Assembly (NCBI RefSeq): GCF_001457475.1 | Contig: NZ_LN831029.1 | Span: 6,572,001-6,636,000 of the forward strand | DNA from: Achromobacter xylosoxidans | Lineage (GTDB): Bacteria > Pseudomonadota > Gammaproteobacteria > Burkholderiales > Burkholderiaceae_B | Length of the DNA: 64,000 bases | Direction of reading: 5' to 3' | Part shown: positions 1 through 8,527 of the stretch, one piece after another | Position numbering within the stretch: the first letter of the stretch is position 1 | Layout: every line of letters begins with the position of its first letter | The notes under the pieces: generated by a model | Told to the model about the DNA's origin: nothing | Databases searched by the model: none | Seen by the model: the letters and a program-made list of their open reading frames with translations, nothing else | Position numbers and translations under genes: made by a program

Positions 1-83
1 ACGTACAGCAGGATGTGTTCATCGTCGATGCGGGCCACCTCATGGCTGGCCACCAGCTTGTCGTATAGCGTCATGCCGGGCAT
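1..83 (-). CDS. 3-isopropylmalate dehydratase large subunit-like protein, N-terminal fragment
   Basis: Only the first 27 codons lie in the window; the gene continues beyond the left edge. The translation starts MPGMTLYDKLVASHEV and continues to ILLY. This is the N-terminal signature of the LeuC/aconitase family (TLYDKL, then a basic-acidic stretch and LLYV), which isomerises 2- or 3-isopropylmalate with a [4Fe-4S] cluster. The start is set by AAGGAAG seven bases upstream. A Bug receptor gene lies just upstream on the same strand, so this copy may serve catabolism of an imported carboxylic acid instead of leucine synthesis; that is inference. An intrinsic terminator lies between the two genes. 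Confidence 0.7.
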   Translation of the reverse strand, partial: MPGMTLYDKLVASHEVARIDDEHILLY

Positions 84-99
84 GTCGGTGCTTCCTTGC

Positions 100-124
100 A
101 AAAAACGCGCCCGCGCGGGGCGCG
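100..124 (-). terminator. Intrinsic terminator between the Bug gene and the leuC-like gene
   Basis: On the minus strand a perfect 7-bp stem (CGCGCCC/GGGCGCG, 5-base loop) is followed at once by six T. It sits 20 bases after the Bug receptor stop codon and directly upstream of the leuC-like ribosome binding site, so the downstream gene would depend on read-through or on its own promoter. Confidence 0.75.
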
Positions 125-143
125 ATGAAACCTGTGTCGCCGC

Positions 144-1127
144 TCAGTTCGCCTCGATGCCGGCGTCCTTGACGATGCCGGCCCAGCGCGTCATCTCGCC
201 CTTGACCATGGCATCGGTCTCTGCGGGCGTGGAGACCAGCGGATCGAAGCCCTCGCGGCGCATGCGTTCGGACAGCTCGGCCGATTGCAGCGCCTGCGCC
301 AGCCTGACGTTGAGCGTGTCCACCACCGCCTGCGGCGTGCCGGCGGGCGCGCTGATCACGAACCAGGTGGTGAAGGCGTAGCCGGGCAGGCCGGACTCGG
401 CGATGGTGGGCACGTCCGGCAGCAGCGGCGAACGCGTGGTGCCGGTGACGCCCAGCGCCTTGAGCTTCTTGCCGTCCACCTGCGGCTTGGCCGCGGACAG
501 CACGGGGAAGCTCATCTGCACCTGGCCGCTGATGGTGTCCACCATGGCCGGACCGCCGCCCTTGTAGGGCACGTGCAGGATCTGCGTGCCGGACACCGAC
601 TTGAACAGCTCGGCGGCCATGTGGAAGGTGCTGCCGGTGCCGGCCGAACCGAAGCTCAGTTCATTGGCGGGACGCGCGCGGATGTAGTCGAGCAGTTCCT
701 TGACATTGTTCACCGGCAGCGACGGCGACACCGTCAGCACATGCTGCGAGGTGCCCACCGTGCCGACCGAACGCAGGTCGCGCGCGGTGTCGAACGGCAT
801 GTTGCGAAACAACGCCGGGTTGATCGCCAGCGACATGGTGTTGATGGCCAGCGTGTAGCCGTTCGGCTCGGCGCGGGCCACGGCGGCCATGCCGATATTG
901 CCGGACGCGCCGGCGCGATTCTCGACGATCACGCTCTGGCCCAGGGTCTTGCCCCAGGCGTCGGAAATCAGGCGGGCGGCGATATCGACGCTGCCGCCGG
1001 GCGCGAACGGCACGATCAAGGTGACCGGACGCTGCGGGAAGGCGTCGGCGGCAGTGGCTGGCGTCATCCAACAGGACGCCGCGGCGGCCAACGCGCACAC
1101 CGTGCGCAACAGATGGGGGGGGTTCAT
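144..1127 (-). CDS. Bug-family (TctC) tripartite tricarboxylate receptor
   Basis: This is a 327-residue periplasmic solute-binding protein. Residues 1-26 are a signal peptide (hydrophobic ALAAAASCW, cleavage near ATAA-DAFP). The mature protein starts with the Bug hallmark FPQRPVTLIVPFAPGGSVD and carries the VENRAGASGNIG block that lines the ligand pocket. Family members bind carboxylates or related small acids; the ligand cannot be told from sequence. No TctA/TctB membrane partners are in the window, which is usual for the many orphan Bug genes of Bordetella. The start at ATG 1127 is backed by GAGGAG upstream. A LysR gene is divergent and probably regulates it. Confidence 0.9.
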   Translation of the reverse strand: MNPPHLLRTVCALAAAASCWMTPATAADAFPQRPVTLIVPFAPGGSVDIAARLISDAWGKTLGQSVIVENRAGASGNIGMAAVARAEPNGYTLAINTMSLAINPALFRNMPFDTARDLRSVGTVGTSQHVLTVSPSLPVNNVKELLDYIRARPANELSFGSAGTGSTFHMAAELFKSVSGTQILHVPYKGGGPAMVDTISGQVQMSFPVLSAAKPQVDGKKLKALGVTGTTRSPLLPDVPTIAESGLPGYAFTTWFVISAPAGTPQAVVDTLNVRLAQALQSAELSERMRREGFDPLVSTPAETDAMVKGEMTRWAGIVKDAGIEAN

Positions 1128-1228
1128 GGGTCGAGTCTCCTCATGGGTGGCCGCGTCAGGCGGCTCTGCTATCGGTCAGCCCAGTGTATAAGCCCGTTCC
1201 ATTCTTATAATTGGTGAAATAAATAAAT

Positions 1229-1256
1229 CTTTATTAAATATTATTTATAAATAAAG
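1229..1256. promoter_or_regulatory. AT-rich inverted repeat before the LysR gene, candidate operator
   Basis: CTTTATT (1229-1235) and AATAAAG (1250-1256) form perfect 7-bp arms around a 14-base AT-rich centre, ending two bases before the LysR start codon. This 131-base divergent region is strikingly AT-rich against its GC-rich surroundings. Binding by the neighbouring LysR protein is inference. Confidence 0.4.
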
Positions 1257-1258
1257 CC

Positions 1259-2182
1259 ATGGATGCGCTCTCCGATCTCGCCTTCTTCTCGCTACTGGTC
1301 AAGCACGGCAACCTGTCGGCGGCCGCGCGCGAACTGGGTCTGACGCCGCCCGCCGTCAGCACGCGGCTGGCCAAGCTTGAGCAGCGCCTGGGCGTGCGGC
1401 TGCTCAATCGCAGCACGCGACGCGTCAGCGTCACGCAGGAGGGTGAGCTGTACCTGGCCGAGGGCAGCCGTATCCTGGCCGATCTGCAGGCACTGGAACG
1501 ATCCGTGTCCAGCAGCCGCGCCCAGCCGCAGGGCTTGCTGCGCCTGAACGCCACCTTCGGTTTCGGCCGTGCCCACGTGGCGCCCGCCATCTCCGATTTT
1601 GCGCGGCAATACCCTGAAGTCGAAGTGCAGCTGCGCCTGACCGACAGGCCCCTGAACCTGATCGAAGAAGGCTTCGATGCCGCGGTGCGCTTCGGCGACC
1701 TGCCCGACGCCCGCCTGACCGCGCGCAAGATCGCCTCCAATCGGCGCCTGCTGTGCGCGTCGCCGCGCTACCTGGACACCTTTGGCGAGCCGCGCGCGCC
1801 GGGCGATCTGCAACGGCATCGCTGCATCGTGGTGCGCGAGAACGACGTCGCCTACGGCACCTGGCGGCTCGAATCCGGCGCGCGCACGGAAACCGTGAAA
1901 GTGCGCGGCCCGGTCAGTTCGAATGACGGCCAGAGCGCGCTGGAATGGGCCCTGGACGGCCACGGCATCGTCATGCGTTCGGAATGGGAGACCGCCGCGC
2001 TGCTGCGCGCCGGCCGCCTCCGCCAGGTGCTGACCGACTGGGCGACGCCGCCGGCCGACATCCATGTGCTGTACCCGGAGCGGCTGAACCTGCCTGCCAA
2101 GACATTGGCCTTCGTCGATTTCCTGGCGCAGCGCTTCGCCCGCCACCTGCGCGCGCCGGGTTCGCAGGCCGCGATCTGGTGA
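1259..2182 (+). CDS. LysR-family transcriptional regulator
   Basis: The 307-residue length is standard for LysR-type regulators. Residues 1-60 form the winged HTH (MDALSDLAFFSLLVKHGNLS, then AARELGLTPPAVSTRLAKLE). From about residue 90 it has the periplasmic-binding-protein-like effector domain (GLLRLNATFGFGRAHVAPAI). It resembles the subgroup typified by DmlR and YafC, which often control organic acid genes. It is divergent from the Bug receptor, its most likely target. No clear Shine-Dalgarno precedes ATG 1259, only an AT-rich stretch. It ends 12 bases from the convergent Lrp-type gene. Confidence 0.9.
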   Translation: MDALSDLAFFSLLVKHGNLSAAARELGLTPPAVSTRLAKLEQRLGVRLLNRSTRRVSVTQEGELYLAEGSRILADLQALERSVSSSRAQPQGLLRLNATFGFGRAHVAPAISDFARQYPEVEVQLRLTDRPLNLIEEGFDAAVRFGDLPDARLTARKIASNRRLLCASPRYLDTFGEPRAPGDLQRHRCIVVRENDVAYGTWRLESGARTETVKVRGPVSSNDGQSALEWALDGHGIVMRSEWETAALLRAGRLRQVLTDWATPPADIHVLYPERLNLPAKTLAFVDFLAQRFARHLRAPGSQAAIW

Positions 2183-2194
2183 TTGCGCGGCCGC

Positions 2195-3169
2195 TCAGGC
2201 GGCGTCAGCGCCCAGCCGCGCGCCCTCGCGCACGATGCCGCAGCGCTTGTAGGCGCGCATCACCACGCCCACTTCACTGGCCAACACGCCATCGAGTTCA
2301 CCCAGCCTGCGCGTGACCACGTCCCACAGGTGCAGGCTGTCGCGGCACAGCACGTGCCAGAACAGTTGCGAGGCGCCGCTGGTGCCGAACAGGCAGCGCG
2401 TATTCGGATCCAGCGCCAGGTGCGCGGCCAGGGCATCGACCGCCTGCGGCCGCACCTGCACCGAGATCACCGCCTCGACCGGAAAGCCCACCAGGGCGGG
2501 CTCGACTTCCACGCGAAAGCTCAGCGCGCGCCGCTCCACCAGATGCTGCAGCAGGCGATGGGCAGTGGGCTCGCTGACGTCGGCATGCGCGGCCAGCTCG
2601 GCCAGGCTGGCGCGGCCGTCGCGCATCAGGTGCCCGACGATGCGCTGTTCGGACTCGGTCAGCGCTGCGGGCGGCTGCGTAACGGCGGACTCCGGCCCCT
2701 CGGGCGGGGCGTCGCCGGCCTGGATGCGCCATTGACCAGCGCGGCGGAATGGCCGCAGCACCAATCGCGCCTCCACATGCTCGACGCCATCGATCGACGG
2801 CAGCACCCGCGTCACCACGTCGGGCATGTCGGCCGCGTCCGCCAGCGTCAGTTCCGCCATCAAATCGGCCGTGCCGGCCAGCGTCACCACGAGCTGAGTG
2901 ATGCCAAGCTGCGCCAGGGCGTCGGCCGCCTCGGCCACGCGTCCCGACCGGCAGCGCACCCAGGCATGCAGCACCACGCCACGACCCGTGGCCAGCGGAT
3001 CGGCTTCGGCGATGACCCGCAGGGCGTCGGCGTCCATCAGCCGCTTGATGCGCCGCGCCACGGTGCGTTCGGCGATACCGGTGGCCGCCCCCAGCTCGCG
3101 CCAGGACGCGCGCGGGTCGGCCTGCAGGGCGATCAGGCAGGCGAGATCGGTGTCATCGAGCGCCGGCAT
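2195..3169 (-). CDS. Tandem Lrp/AsnC-family regulator (two HTH-RAM units)
   Basis: The protein has 324 residues, about twice the usual Lrp length of 150-160. Two units are visible. The first HTH is near residues 4-60 (LDDTDLACLIALQADPRAS, GIAERTVARRIKRLMDADAL), followed by a ligand/oligomer domain. A second HTH is near residues 165-225 (LTESEQRIVGHLMRDGRAS, DVSEPTAHRLLQHLVERRAL), again followed by such a domain. The start at ATG 3169 gives MPALDDTDLA, the usual Lrp beginning; an upstream in-frame ATG at 3238 would add an unlikely extension. It is divergent from an MFS transporter and probably controls it. Confidence 0.85.
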   Translation of the reverse strand: MPALDDTDLACLIALQADPRASWRELGAATGIAERTVARRIKRLMDADALRVIAEADPLATGRGVVLHAWVRCRSGRVAEAADALAQLGITQLVVTLAGTADLMAELTLADAADMPDVVTRVLPSIDGVEHVEARLVLRPFRRAGQWRIQAGDAPPEGPESAVTQPPAALTESEQRIVGHLMRDGRASLAELAAHADVSEPTAHRLLQHLVERRALSFRVEVEPALVGFPVEAVISVQVRPQAVDALAAHLALDPNTRCLFGTSGASQLFWHVLCRDSLHLWDVVTRRLGELDGVLASEVGVVMRAYKRCGIVREGARLGADAA

Positions 3170-3280
3170 TAGGGGCTTACCCTTACTTGACGTGACTATA
3201 TTCATTAATCTAACGTTCGCGCATTGATAAAAACACAAAATTTAACGGTCTATTTGACCAAAAATAAAACAGAGGACGTT

Positions 3281-4585
3281 ATGAGTACCCCTTCCGCAAC
3301 CCTGCGCGCCACGCAGGGGGCAAACGCCGCGCCCGTGTCGCGCGCCCGCACGATTCTGGCCGGTAGTGTAGGCAATGCGGTGGAATGGTTCGATTGGACC
3401 ATCTATGCGTCGTTCGCCATCTTCTTTTCGAAGCAGTTTTTCCCCGAGGGCAACGAAACCGCCGCATTGCTGGCGACCTTCGGTATTTTTGCCGTCGGCT
3501 TCTTCATGCGGCCCGTCGGCGGCTGGGTGCTCGGCATCTTCTCGGACCGCTATGGCCGCAAGGCCGCGCTGGGCCTGACCATCCTGATGATGGCCGGCGG
3601 CTCGCTGATCATCGCCGTCACCCCGACCTACGCCACCATCGGCCTGGCCGCCCCGCTGCTGCTGACCGCCGCGCGCCTGCTGCAAGGCCTGTCGCTGGGC
3701 GGAGAGTATGCCTCGGCCACGACCTTCCTGGCGGAAATGGCGCCGCCCAACAAGCGCGGCTTCTATTCCAGCTTCGTCTTCTTCAGCGCCGCGGTGGGCA
3801 TCCTGGCCGCGTCCGCCGTGGGCTGGCTGCTGACCTCGACCCTGAGCAAGGCCGAAATGGCCGACTGGGGCTGGCGCATCCCCTTCTTCCTGGGCGCGCT
3901 GGGTGGCCTGGCCGGCATGTGGATCCGCCGCGCGATCCCGGAAACCGAGGCGTTCTCGCACGCCAAGAAGGCCGGCGTCGAAAAGCAGCCGCTGCGCACC
4001 CTGCTGCGCGAACATCCGCGTGAAGTGCTGCGCATCGTCGGCTTCTCGATCCTGACCACGTTCGCCTTCTATATCTTCGTGGCCTATGTGCCGACCTACG
4101 CCATCCGCCAGGTCAAGGCCGATCCGCAGGTCGCGTTCGCCGCCAACACCGTCGCGCTGATCGTGTTCATGCTGGTGCAGCCCGTGTTCGGCATGCTGTC
4201 GGACCGCATCGGCCGCAAGCCGCAGCTGATCTTCTTCGCCGCCGGCTATCTGGTGTTCTTCTACCCGTTGATGACCACGCTGGGCCCGTCGTTCGGCTCG
4301 ATCCTCGCCGTCGAACTATTCGGCCTGGTGCTGTACGCCATGTACACCTCGATCGCGCCGGCCATCATGTCCGAGCAGTTCCCCACCAGCGTGCGCGCCG
4401 TCGGTATCGGCACGCCCTACAACCTGGTCGTGGCGCTGTTGGGCGGCACCACCCCGTACCTGCTGACCTGGCTGCAAAGCAAGGGCATGGAGCGTTGGTT
4501 CTTCTATTACGTGCTGGCCGGCGCCGTCATCACGCTGATCACCTTCATCCGCATGCCGGAGACCCGCGGGCAGTCGCTGAAGTAG
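3281..4585 (+). CDS. MFS transporter, metabolite:H+ symporter (MHS) family
   Basis: This 434-residue inner-membrane protein has about 12 hydrophobic segments. The N-terminal half carries the MHS motifs GNAVEWFDWTIYASFAIFF and RPVGGWVLGIFSDRYGRKAA, as in the ProP, KgtP and ShiA group that moves organic acids or osmolytes with protons. A second DRIGRKP loop starts the C-terminal half. The start at ATG 3281 has AGAGGAC eight bases upstream. An in-frame ATG at 3224 would add 19 polar residues without a good ribosome site. The substrate is unknown. It is divergent from the tandem Lrp-type regulator and ends at an intrinsic terminator. Confidence 0.88.
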   Translation: MSTPSATLRATQGANAAPVSRARTILAGSVGNAVEWFDWTIYASFAIFFSKQFFPEGNETAALLATFGIFAVGFFMRPVGGWVLGIFSDRYGRKAALGLTILMMAGGSLIIAVTPTYATIGLAAPLLLTAARLLQGLSLGGEYASATTFLAEMAPPNKRGFYSSFVFFSAAVGILAASAVGWLLTSTLSKAEMADWGWRIPFFLGALGGLAGMWIRRAIPETEAFSHAKKAGVEKQPLRTLLREHPREVLRIVGFSILTTFAFYIFVAYVPTYAIRQVKADPQVAFAANTVALIVFMLVQPVFGMLSDRIGRKPQLIFFAAGYLVFFYPLMTTLGPSFGSILAVELFGLVLYAMYTSIAPAIMSEQFPTSVRAVGIGTPYNLVVALLGGTTPYLLTWLQSKGMERWFFYYVLAGAVITLITFIRMPETRGQSLK

Positions 4586-4628
4586 TCCCCGACGCGTGCG
4601 CAACCGCGCCCCGACGCCTCCCCACAGC

Positions 4629-4661
4629 GCTTTCCGGCTCCGCCAGGGCCGGAAAGCTTTT
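4629..4661 (+). terminator. Intrinsic terminator after the MFS gene
   Basis: A perfect 10-bp stem (GCTTTCCGGC/GCCGGAAAGC, 9-base loop) is followed by TTTT, 43 bases after the MFS stop codon. It covers the only purine-rich stretch before the amidase gene. Confidence 0.7.
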
Positions 4662-4678
4662 CCATTTCCGTGAGCGCC

Positions 4679-6106
4679 ATGCCCGACCAAGACACTCCCC
4701 TGCATTTCCGCGAAGCCCGCGAACTCGCGCGCGCCATCCGTGACGGCGCAATCAGCTCCCGCCAGGTCACCGTCCACTTTCTCGACCGCATCGAGCGCGC
4801 GCCGGCGCTGGCCGCCTACAGCCAGGTCACGGCCGAGCGCGCGCTGGCCCAGGCGGAAGCCGCCGACCGGCTGTTGGCAGCCGGCATCTCCATGGGGCCC
4901 CTGCACGGCGTGCCGGTGGCGTTGAAGGACAGCCTGCACTGGGCCGGCACGGTCACCAGCGGCGGCTCGCAAACCCGTAGCGGCGTCATCAGCGACGAAA
5001 CCGCGGCCGCCGCGCGCGCCCTGGCCGCGCAGGGCATGGTGATCCTGGGCAAGACCCGCATGACTGAATTCGCGTTCGGCCTGTCGGGCCAGAACCCGAC
5101 ACAGGGCACGGCCCGCAACCCGTGGGATGCCGCCACCGCGCGCGCGCCCGGCGGTTCGTCCAGCGGGGCCGGCGTGGCGGTGGCGGCCGGCCTGGCGCCC
5201 CTGGCGGTGGGCGGCGACACCGGCGGCTCAGTGCGCGCGCCGGCGGCGCTCAATGGCGTGGTCGGCTACAAGCCGTCCTCTGGCGTGATCAGCCGCGCTG
5301 GCTGCCTGCCGTTGTCCGAAACGCTGGACGTGCTGGGGCCGATCTGCCGCAGCGTGGCCGACGCCCGCCTGCTGACGCAATTGCTGGCCGGCCCCGACAT
5401 CGATGATGTCGCCACGCTGGCCCTGCCCGCTGCCAGCATCGCCGCCCTGCGGCGTCCGGCCGCCCGCCGTGGCGGCGCCGTGGCCGTGCTGGCGCCACAG
5501 GCCTGGCCCGCGACACTGGCCGACGAAGGCCTGCGGATCTGGCACGAAGCGCAGGAACGGCTGGACCAGGCCGGCATCACGCCCCAGGCCTGGCATCCGC
5601 CGACGTCGTTGTCGTTCGCGCGCATGGCGGACGACAACTCGCTGGTATTGGCCTACGAGGCCTACCGCCATTTCGGCCACCTGGCCGACGACCCGGATCA
5701 ACCGCTGTGGGAAGTGGTGCGCACGCGCATCGCCGCCGGCGGCCGCATCGCGCCGGCCGACTACGCCGCCGCGTTGCAACGGCGGCATGCGGACATGGCC
5801 ACGTTCGCCGCCGCCATGCAGGGCATCAATGCCTTGCTGATGCCGGCCTGCGACCAGGCCGCGCAGGCGCTGGACCCTGCCGACACGCGCCACACCAGCC
5901 TGGGCAAGCTGCTGCGTCCGGCCAACTTCCTGGGCGCGGCGGCCATCGCATTGCCGGCCGGCCATGACGTCGACGGCATGCCGATGGCGGTGCAGTTGCT
6001 GGCGCCCGCCGGCGCGGATGCCGCGCTGCTGGACTGCGCCGCCGCGCTGGAACGCATCCTGGCGCCGGTCTTGCGCACGCCCGACCTGTCAGCCTGGGGT
6101 CTCTGA
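4679..6106 (+). CDS. Amidase signature family hydrolase
   Basis: The 475-residue protein belongs to the amidase signature family, which uses a Ser-cisSer-Lys triad to hydrolyse amides. Visible are the catalytic Lys in VALKDSLHWAG (about residue 83), the cis-Ser in APGGSSSGAG (about 160) and the nucleophile Ser in GGDTGGSVRAPA (about 184). The order and spacing fit the family. It is not GatA by context, since no gatB or gatC is near. The start is either ATG 4679 or GTG 4670; neither has a clean ribosome site because a terminator lies immediately upstream. The substrate is unknown. Confidence 0.85.
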   Translation: MPDQDTPLHFREARELARAIRDGAISSRQVTVHFLDRIERAPALAAYSQVTAERALAQAEAADRLLAAGISMGPLHGVPVALKDSLHWAGTVTSGGSQTRSGVISDETAAAARALAAQGMVILGKTRMTEFAFGLSGQNPTQGTARNPWDAATARAPGGSSSGAGVAVAAGLAPLAVGGDTGGSVRAPAALNGVVGYKPSSGVISRAGCLPLSETLDVLGPICRSVADARLLTQLLAGPDIDDVATLALPAASIAALRRPAARRGGAVAVLAPQAWPATLADEGLRIWHEAQERLDQAGITPQAWHPPTSLSFARMADDNSLVLAYEAYRHFGHLADDPDQPLWEVVRTRIAAGGRIAPADYAAALQRRHADMATFAAAMQGINALLMPACDQAAQALDPADTRHTSLGKLLRPANFLGAAAIALPAGHDVDGMPMAVQLLAPAGADAALLDCAAALERILAPVLRTPDLSAWGL

Positions 6107-6122
6107 TCCCAACCTCGGCCGT

Positions 6123-6155
6123 AAAAAAAAAGCCCCTGCATGCAGGGGCTTTTTT
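6123..6155. terminator. Bidirectional intrinsic terminator between the amidase gene and metK
   Basis: A perfect palindrome (AGCCCCTGCATGCAGGGGCT) is flanked by nine A on the left and six T on the right, so it can stop transcription from both convergent genes. Confidence 0.85.
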
Positions 6156-6170
6156 GCGAAGGCGCGACGC

Positions 6171-7334
6171 TCAGGCCGACTTCTTCAGTTCCTGCACCTT
6201 GTCCGTGGCTTCCCACGAGAATTCCGGCTCGGAACGGCCGAAGTGGCCATAGGCGGCGGTCTTGGTGTAGATCGGACGCAGCAGGTCCAGCATGTTGACG
6301 ATGCCCTTCGGACGCAGGTCGAAGTGCTCGCGCACCAGCTTGGCGATCTGGTCGTCGGGGATGACGCCGGTGCCTTCGGTGTAGACGGTGATGTTGATCG
6401 GCTCGGCCACGCCGATGGCGTAGCTGACCTGCACCTGGCACTGGCGCGCCAGGCCGGCGGCCACGATGTTCTTGGCCACGTAGCGGGCGGCGTAGGCGGC
6501 CGAACGGTCGACCTTGGACGGATCCTTGCCCGAGAACGCGCCGCCACCGTGCGGGCATGCGCCGCCGTAGGTGTCGACGATGATCTTGCGGCCGGTCAGG
6601 CCGCAATCGCCTTGCGGGCCGCCGATGACGAAGCGGCCGGTCGGGTTGACCAGGAACTTGGTCTTGGGCGTGATCAGGCCTTCGGGGAAGCTGGGCTTGA
6701 TGATGTCTTCGATGACCGCTTCGCGGATGGTCTCTTGCGTGACTTCCGGCGCGTGCTGGGTCGACAGCACCACCGTATCGACTTCCGCCGGGCGGCCGTC
6801 GATGTAGCGGAAGGTCACTTGCGACTTGGCGTCGGGGCGCAGCCACGGCAGGCGGCCGTCCTTGCGCAGTTCGCTCTGGCGCTGCACCAGGCGGTGCGCG
6901 TACCAGATCGGGGCCGGCATCAGGTCGGGCGTTTCGTCGCAGGCGTAGCCGAACATCAGGCCCTGGTCGCCCGCGCCCTGGTTCAGGTAGTCTTCCGAGC
7001 TGCGGTCCACGCCCTGGGCGATGTCGGGCGATTGCTTGTCGTAGGCGACCAGCACCGCGCAACCCTTGTAGTCGATGCCGTACTCGGTATTGTCGTAGCC
7101 GATGCGGCGGATCGTGTCGCGCGCGACCTGGATGTAGTCGACGTTGGCGGTGGTGGTGATTTCACCGGCCAGCACGACCAGGCCCGTGTTGCACAGGGTT
7201 TCCGCCGCCACGCGGGCGTTGGGGTCCTGGGTGAAGATGGCGTCCAGAATCGCGTCGGAAACCTGGTCGGCTACCTTGTCGGGGTGTCCTTCGGAAACGG
7301 ATTCGGAAGTGAAGAGAAAGTCGTTATTGGCCAC
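6171..7334 (-). CDS. metK: S-adenosylmethionine synthetase
   Basis: MetK joins methionine and ATP to make S-adenosylmethionine in the cytoplasm. The 387-residue length is normal. Visible are [18 protein letters not shown] near the N terminus, the P-loop-like [16 protein letters not shown] and the [12 protein letters not shown] signature. The start is GTG 7334 ([12 protein letters not shown]), with AAAGGA eight bases upstream; longer in-frame starts would add about 40 residues lacking family similarity. The leader to 7,550 contains a short CCGG hairpin, but I could not match it to a known SAM riboswitch. Confidence 0.96.
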   Translation of the reverse strand: MANNDFLFTSESVSEGHPDKVADQVSDAILDAIFTQDPNARVAAETLCNTGLVVLAGEITTTANVDYIQVARDTIRRIGYDNTEYGIDYKGCAVLVAYDKQSPDIAQGVDRSSEDYLNQGAGDQGLMFGYACDETPDLMPAPIWYAHRLVQRQSELRKDGRLPWLRPDAKSQVTFRYIDGRPAEVDTVVLSTQHAPEVTQETIREAVIEDIIKPSFPEGLITPKTKFLVNPTGRFVIGGPQGDCGLTGRKIIVDTYGGACPHGGGAFSGKDPSKVDRSAAYAARYVAKNIVAAGLARQCQVQVSYAIGVAEPINITVYTEGTGVIPDDQIAKLVREHFDLRPKGIVNMLDLLRPIYTKTAAYGHFGRSEPEFSWEATDKVQELKKSA

Positions 7335-7611
7335 AGATGCGTCCTTTCGTGTCCGGTACAACCGGAACATTGGGTTCACGAGGCGCGTTGCACCCCGGAC
7401 TGCATGGCATACGCTGATCTGGGCGCGACGCTTTAGCGGATTTGGCAAGCGATGCATGACGCATCGGTATCCTGCCGTCGCCCCGCAAGTTGTCGGTTAA
7501 CTCGGCGACGGGTCGATTTTAAGCGAAAATGTCGGTCTTATGCTTGTGCCGGGGGTGGGGTCTTTCCCGCGAGCACCGGCATCACCATGCCCGATATCGC
7601 TCATTTGCCGC

Positions 7612-8478
7612 ATGCTGCTCGTCCTATTTCGCCTGTTCGCCTCCTTGCCCCTGCCCGTCGCGCACGCGCTGGGACGCCTGCTTGGCCGCGCCGCGTATGC
7701 GTTTCCGGGCAAGTACCGGCGCCGCCTGCAGGCCAATGCGGCGCAGGCGGGCTATCCCGAGCCGGCCTTTGCCCGGCGGGCGGCGGGCGAGGCCGGCGCC
7801 ATGATCCTGGAAATGCCGCGGGTCTGGTTTCGCAACGAGCAAAGCCTGGCCCAGGTCGTTTCCGATGACAACGACGTGGTCAGCGCCGCCCGCGCCGAAA
7901 ACCGCGGCATCCTGTTCCTGACCCCGCACCTGGGCTGTTTCGAGATCACCGCGCGCTACCTGGCCCGCCTGATGCCCATGACCGTGATGTTCCGCCCGCC
8001 GCGCAAGGACATCCTGGCGCCGCTGCTGGAAACCGCGCGCAACAGCTCGGCCGTCAATGCCGTGCCGGCGACCATGCAGGGCGTGCGCGAATTCGTGCGC
8101 GCCCTGCGACGCGGCGAATCCGTCGGCATGCTGCCGGACCAGGCTCCGGGCGTCGGCGACGGCGTCTGGGCGCCTTTTTTCGGACGCATGGCCTACACCA
8201 TGACGCTGCCGGGCAAGCTGGCCACCCAGACCGGCGTGCCGATCATCCTGACCGCGGGCGAGCGCCTGCCGGGCGGGCGCGGCTGGCGCATCCACTACGT
8301 GCGGGTGCCGGAACCGCTGCCGGCCGATCCCCAGGCCCAGGCGGCGTTGCTCAACGCCGCCATGGAAACCCTGATCCGCCGCTGCCCGCAGCAGTATCTC
8401 TGGAGCTACAACCGCTACAAGACCCCTCGCGGCGCGCCCCCGGCGCCAGCCGACGACACCGCCGCCGCCTCCGGCTGA
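7612..8478 (+). CDS. LpxL/HtrB-like lysophospholipid or lipid A acyltransferase (first of two)
   Basis: The 288-residue inner-membrane acyltransferase has a hydrophobic N terminus (MLLVLFRLFASLPLPVAHAL) and the HX4(D/E) catalytic motif as H106-LGCF-E111 in LTPHLGCFE. Downstream lie the family blocks VMFRPPRKD and GMLPDQAPG. Family members add secondary acyl chains to lipid A from acyl-ACP. It is followed 49 bases later by a second family member. Bordetella pertussis is known to have two neighbouring lpxL genes with different acyl preferences; which of them this corresponds to cannot be decided here. The ATG at 7612 was chosen because the anchor begins there; no strong ribosome site is seen. 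Confidence 0.82.
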   Translation: MLLVLFRLFASLPLPVAHALGRLLGRAAYAFPGKYRRRLQANAAQAGYPEPAFARRAAGEAGAMILEMPRVWFRNEQSLAQVVSDDNDVVSAARAENRGILFLTPHLGCFEITARYLARLMPMTVMFRPPRKDILAPLLETARNSSAVNAVPATMQGVREFVRALRRGESVGMLPDQAPGVGDGVWAPFFGRMAYTMTLPGKLATQTGVPIILTAGERLPGGRGWRIHYVRVPEPLPADPQAQAALLNAAMETLIRRCPQQYLWSYNRYKTPRGAPPAPADDTAAASG

Positions 8479-8527
8479 GGCCGTCGCCCCATTCCGTCCC
8501 GCCGCCCTGGTCCCACGCTTTTTACCC

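Noticed and set aside
7335..7540. Possible SAM riboswitch before metK.
   Set aside because: Only a short CCGG hairpin near the start was seen; no match to a SAM aptamer I know.
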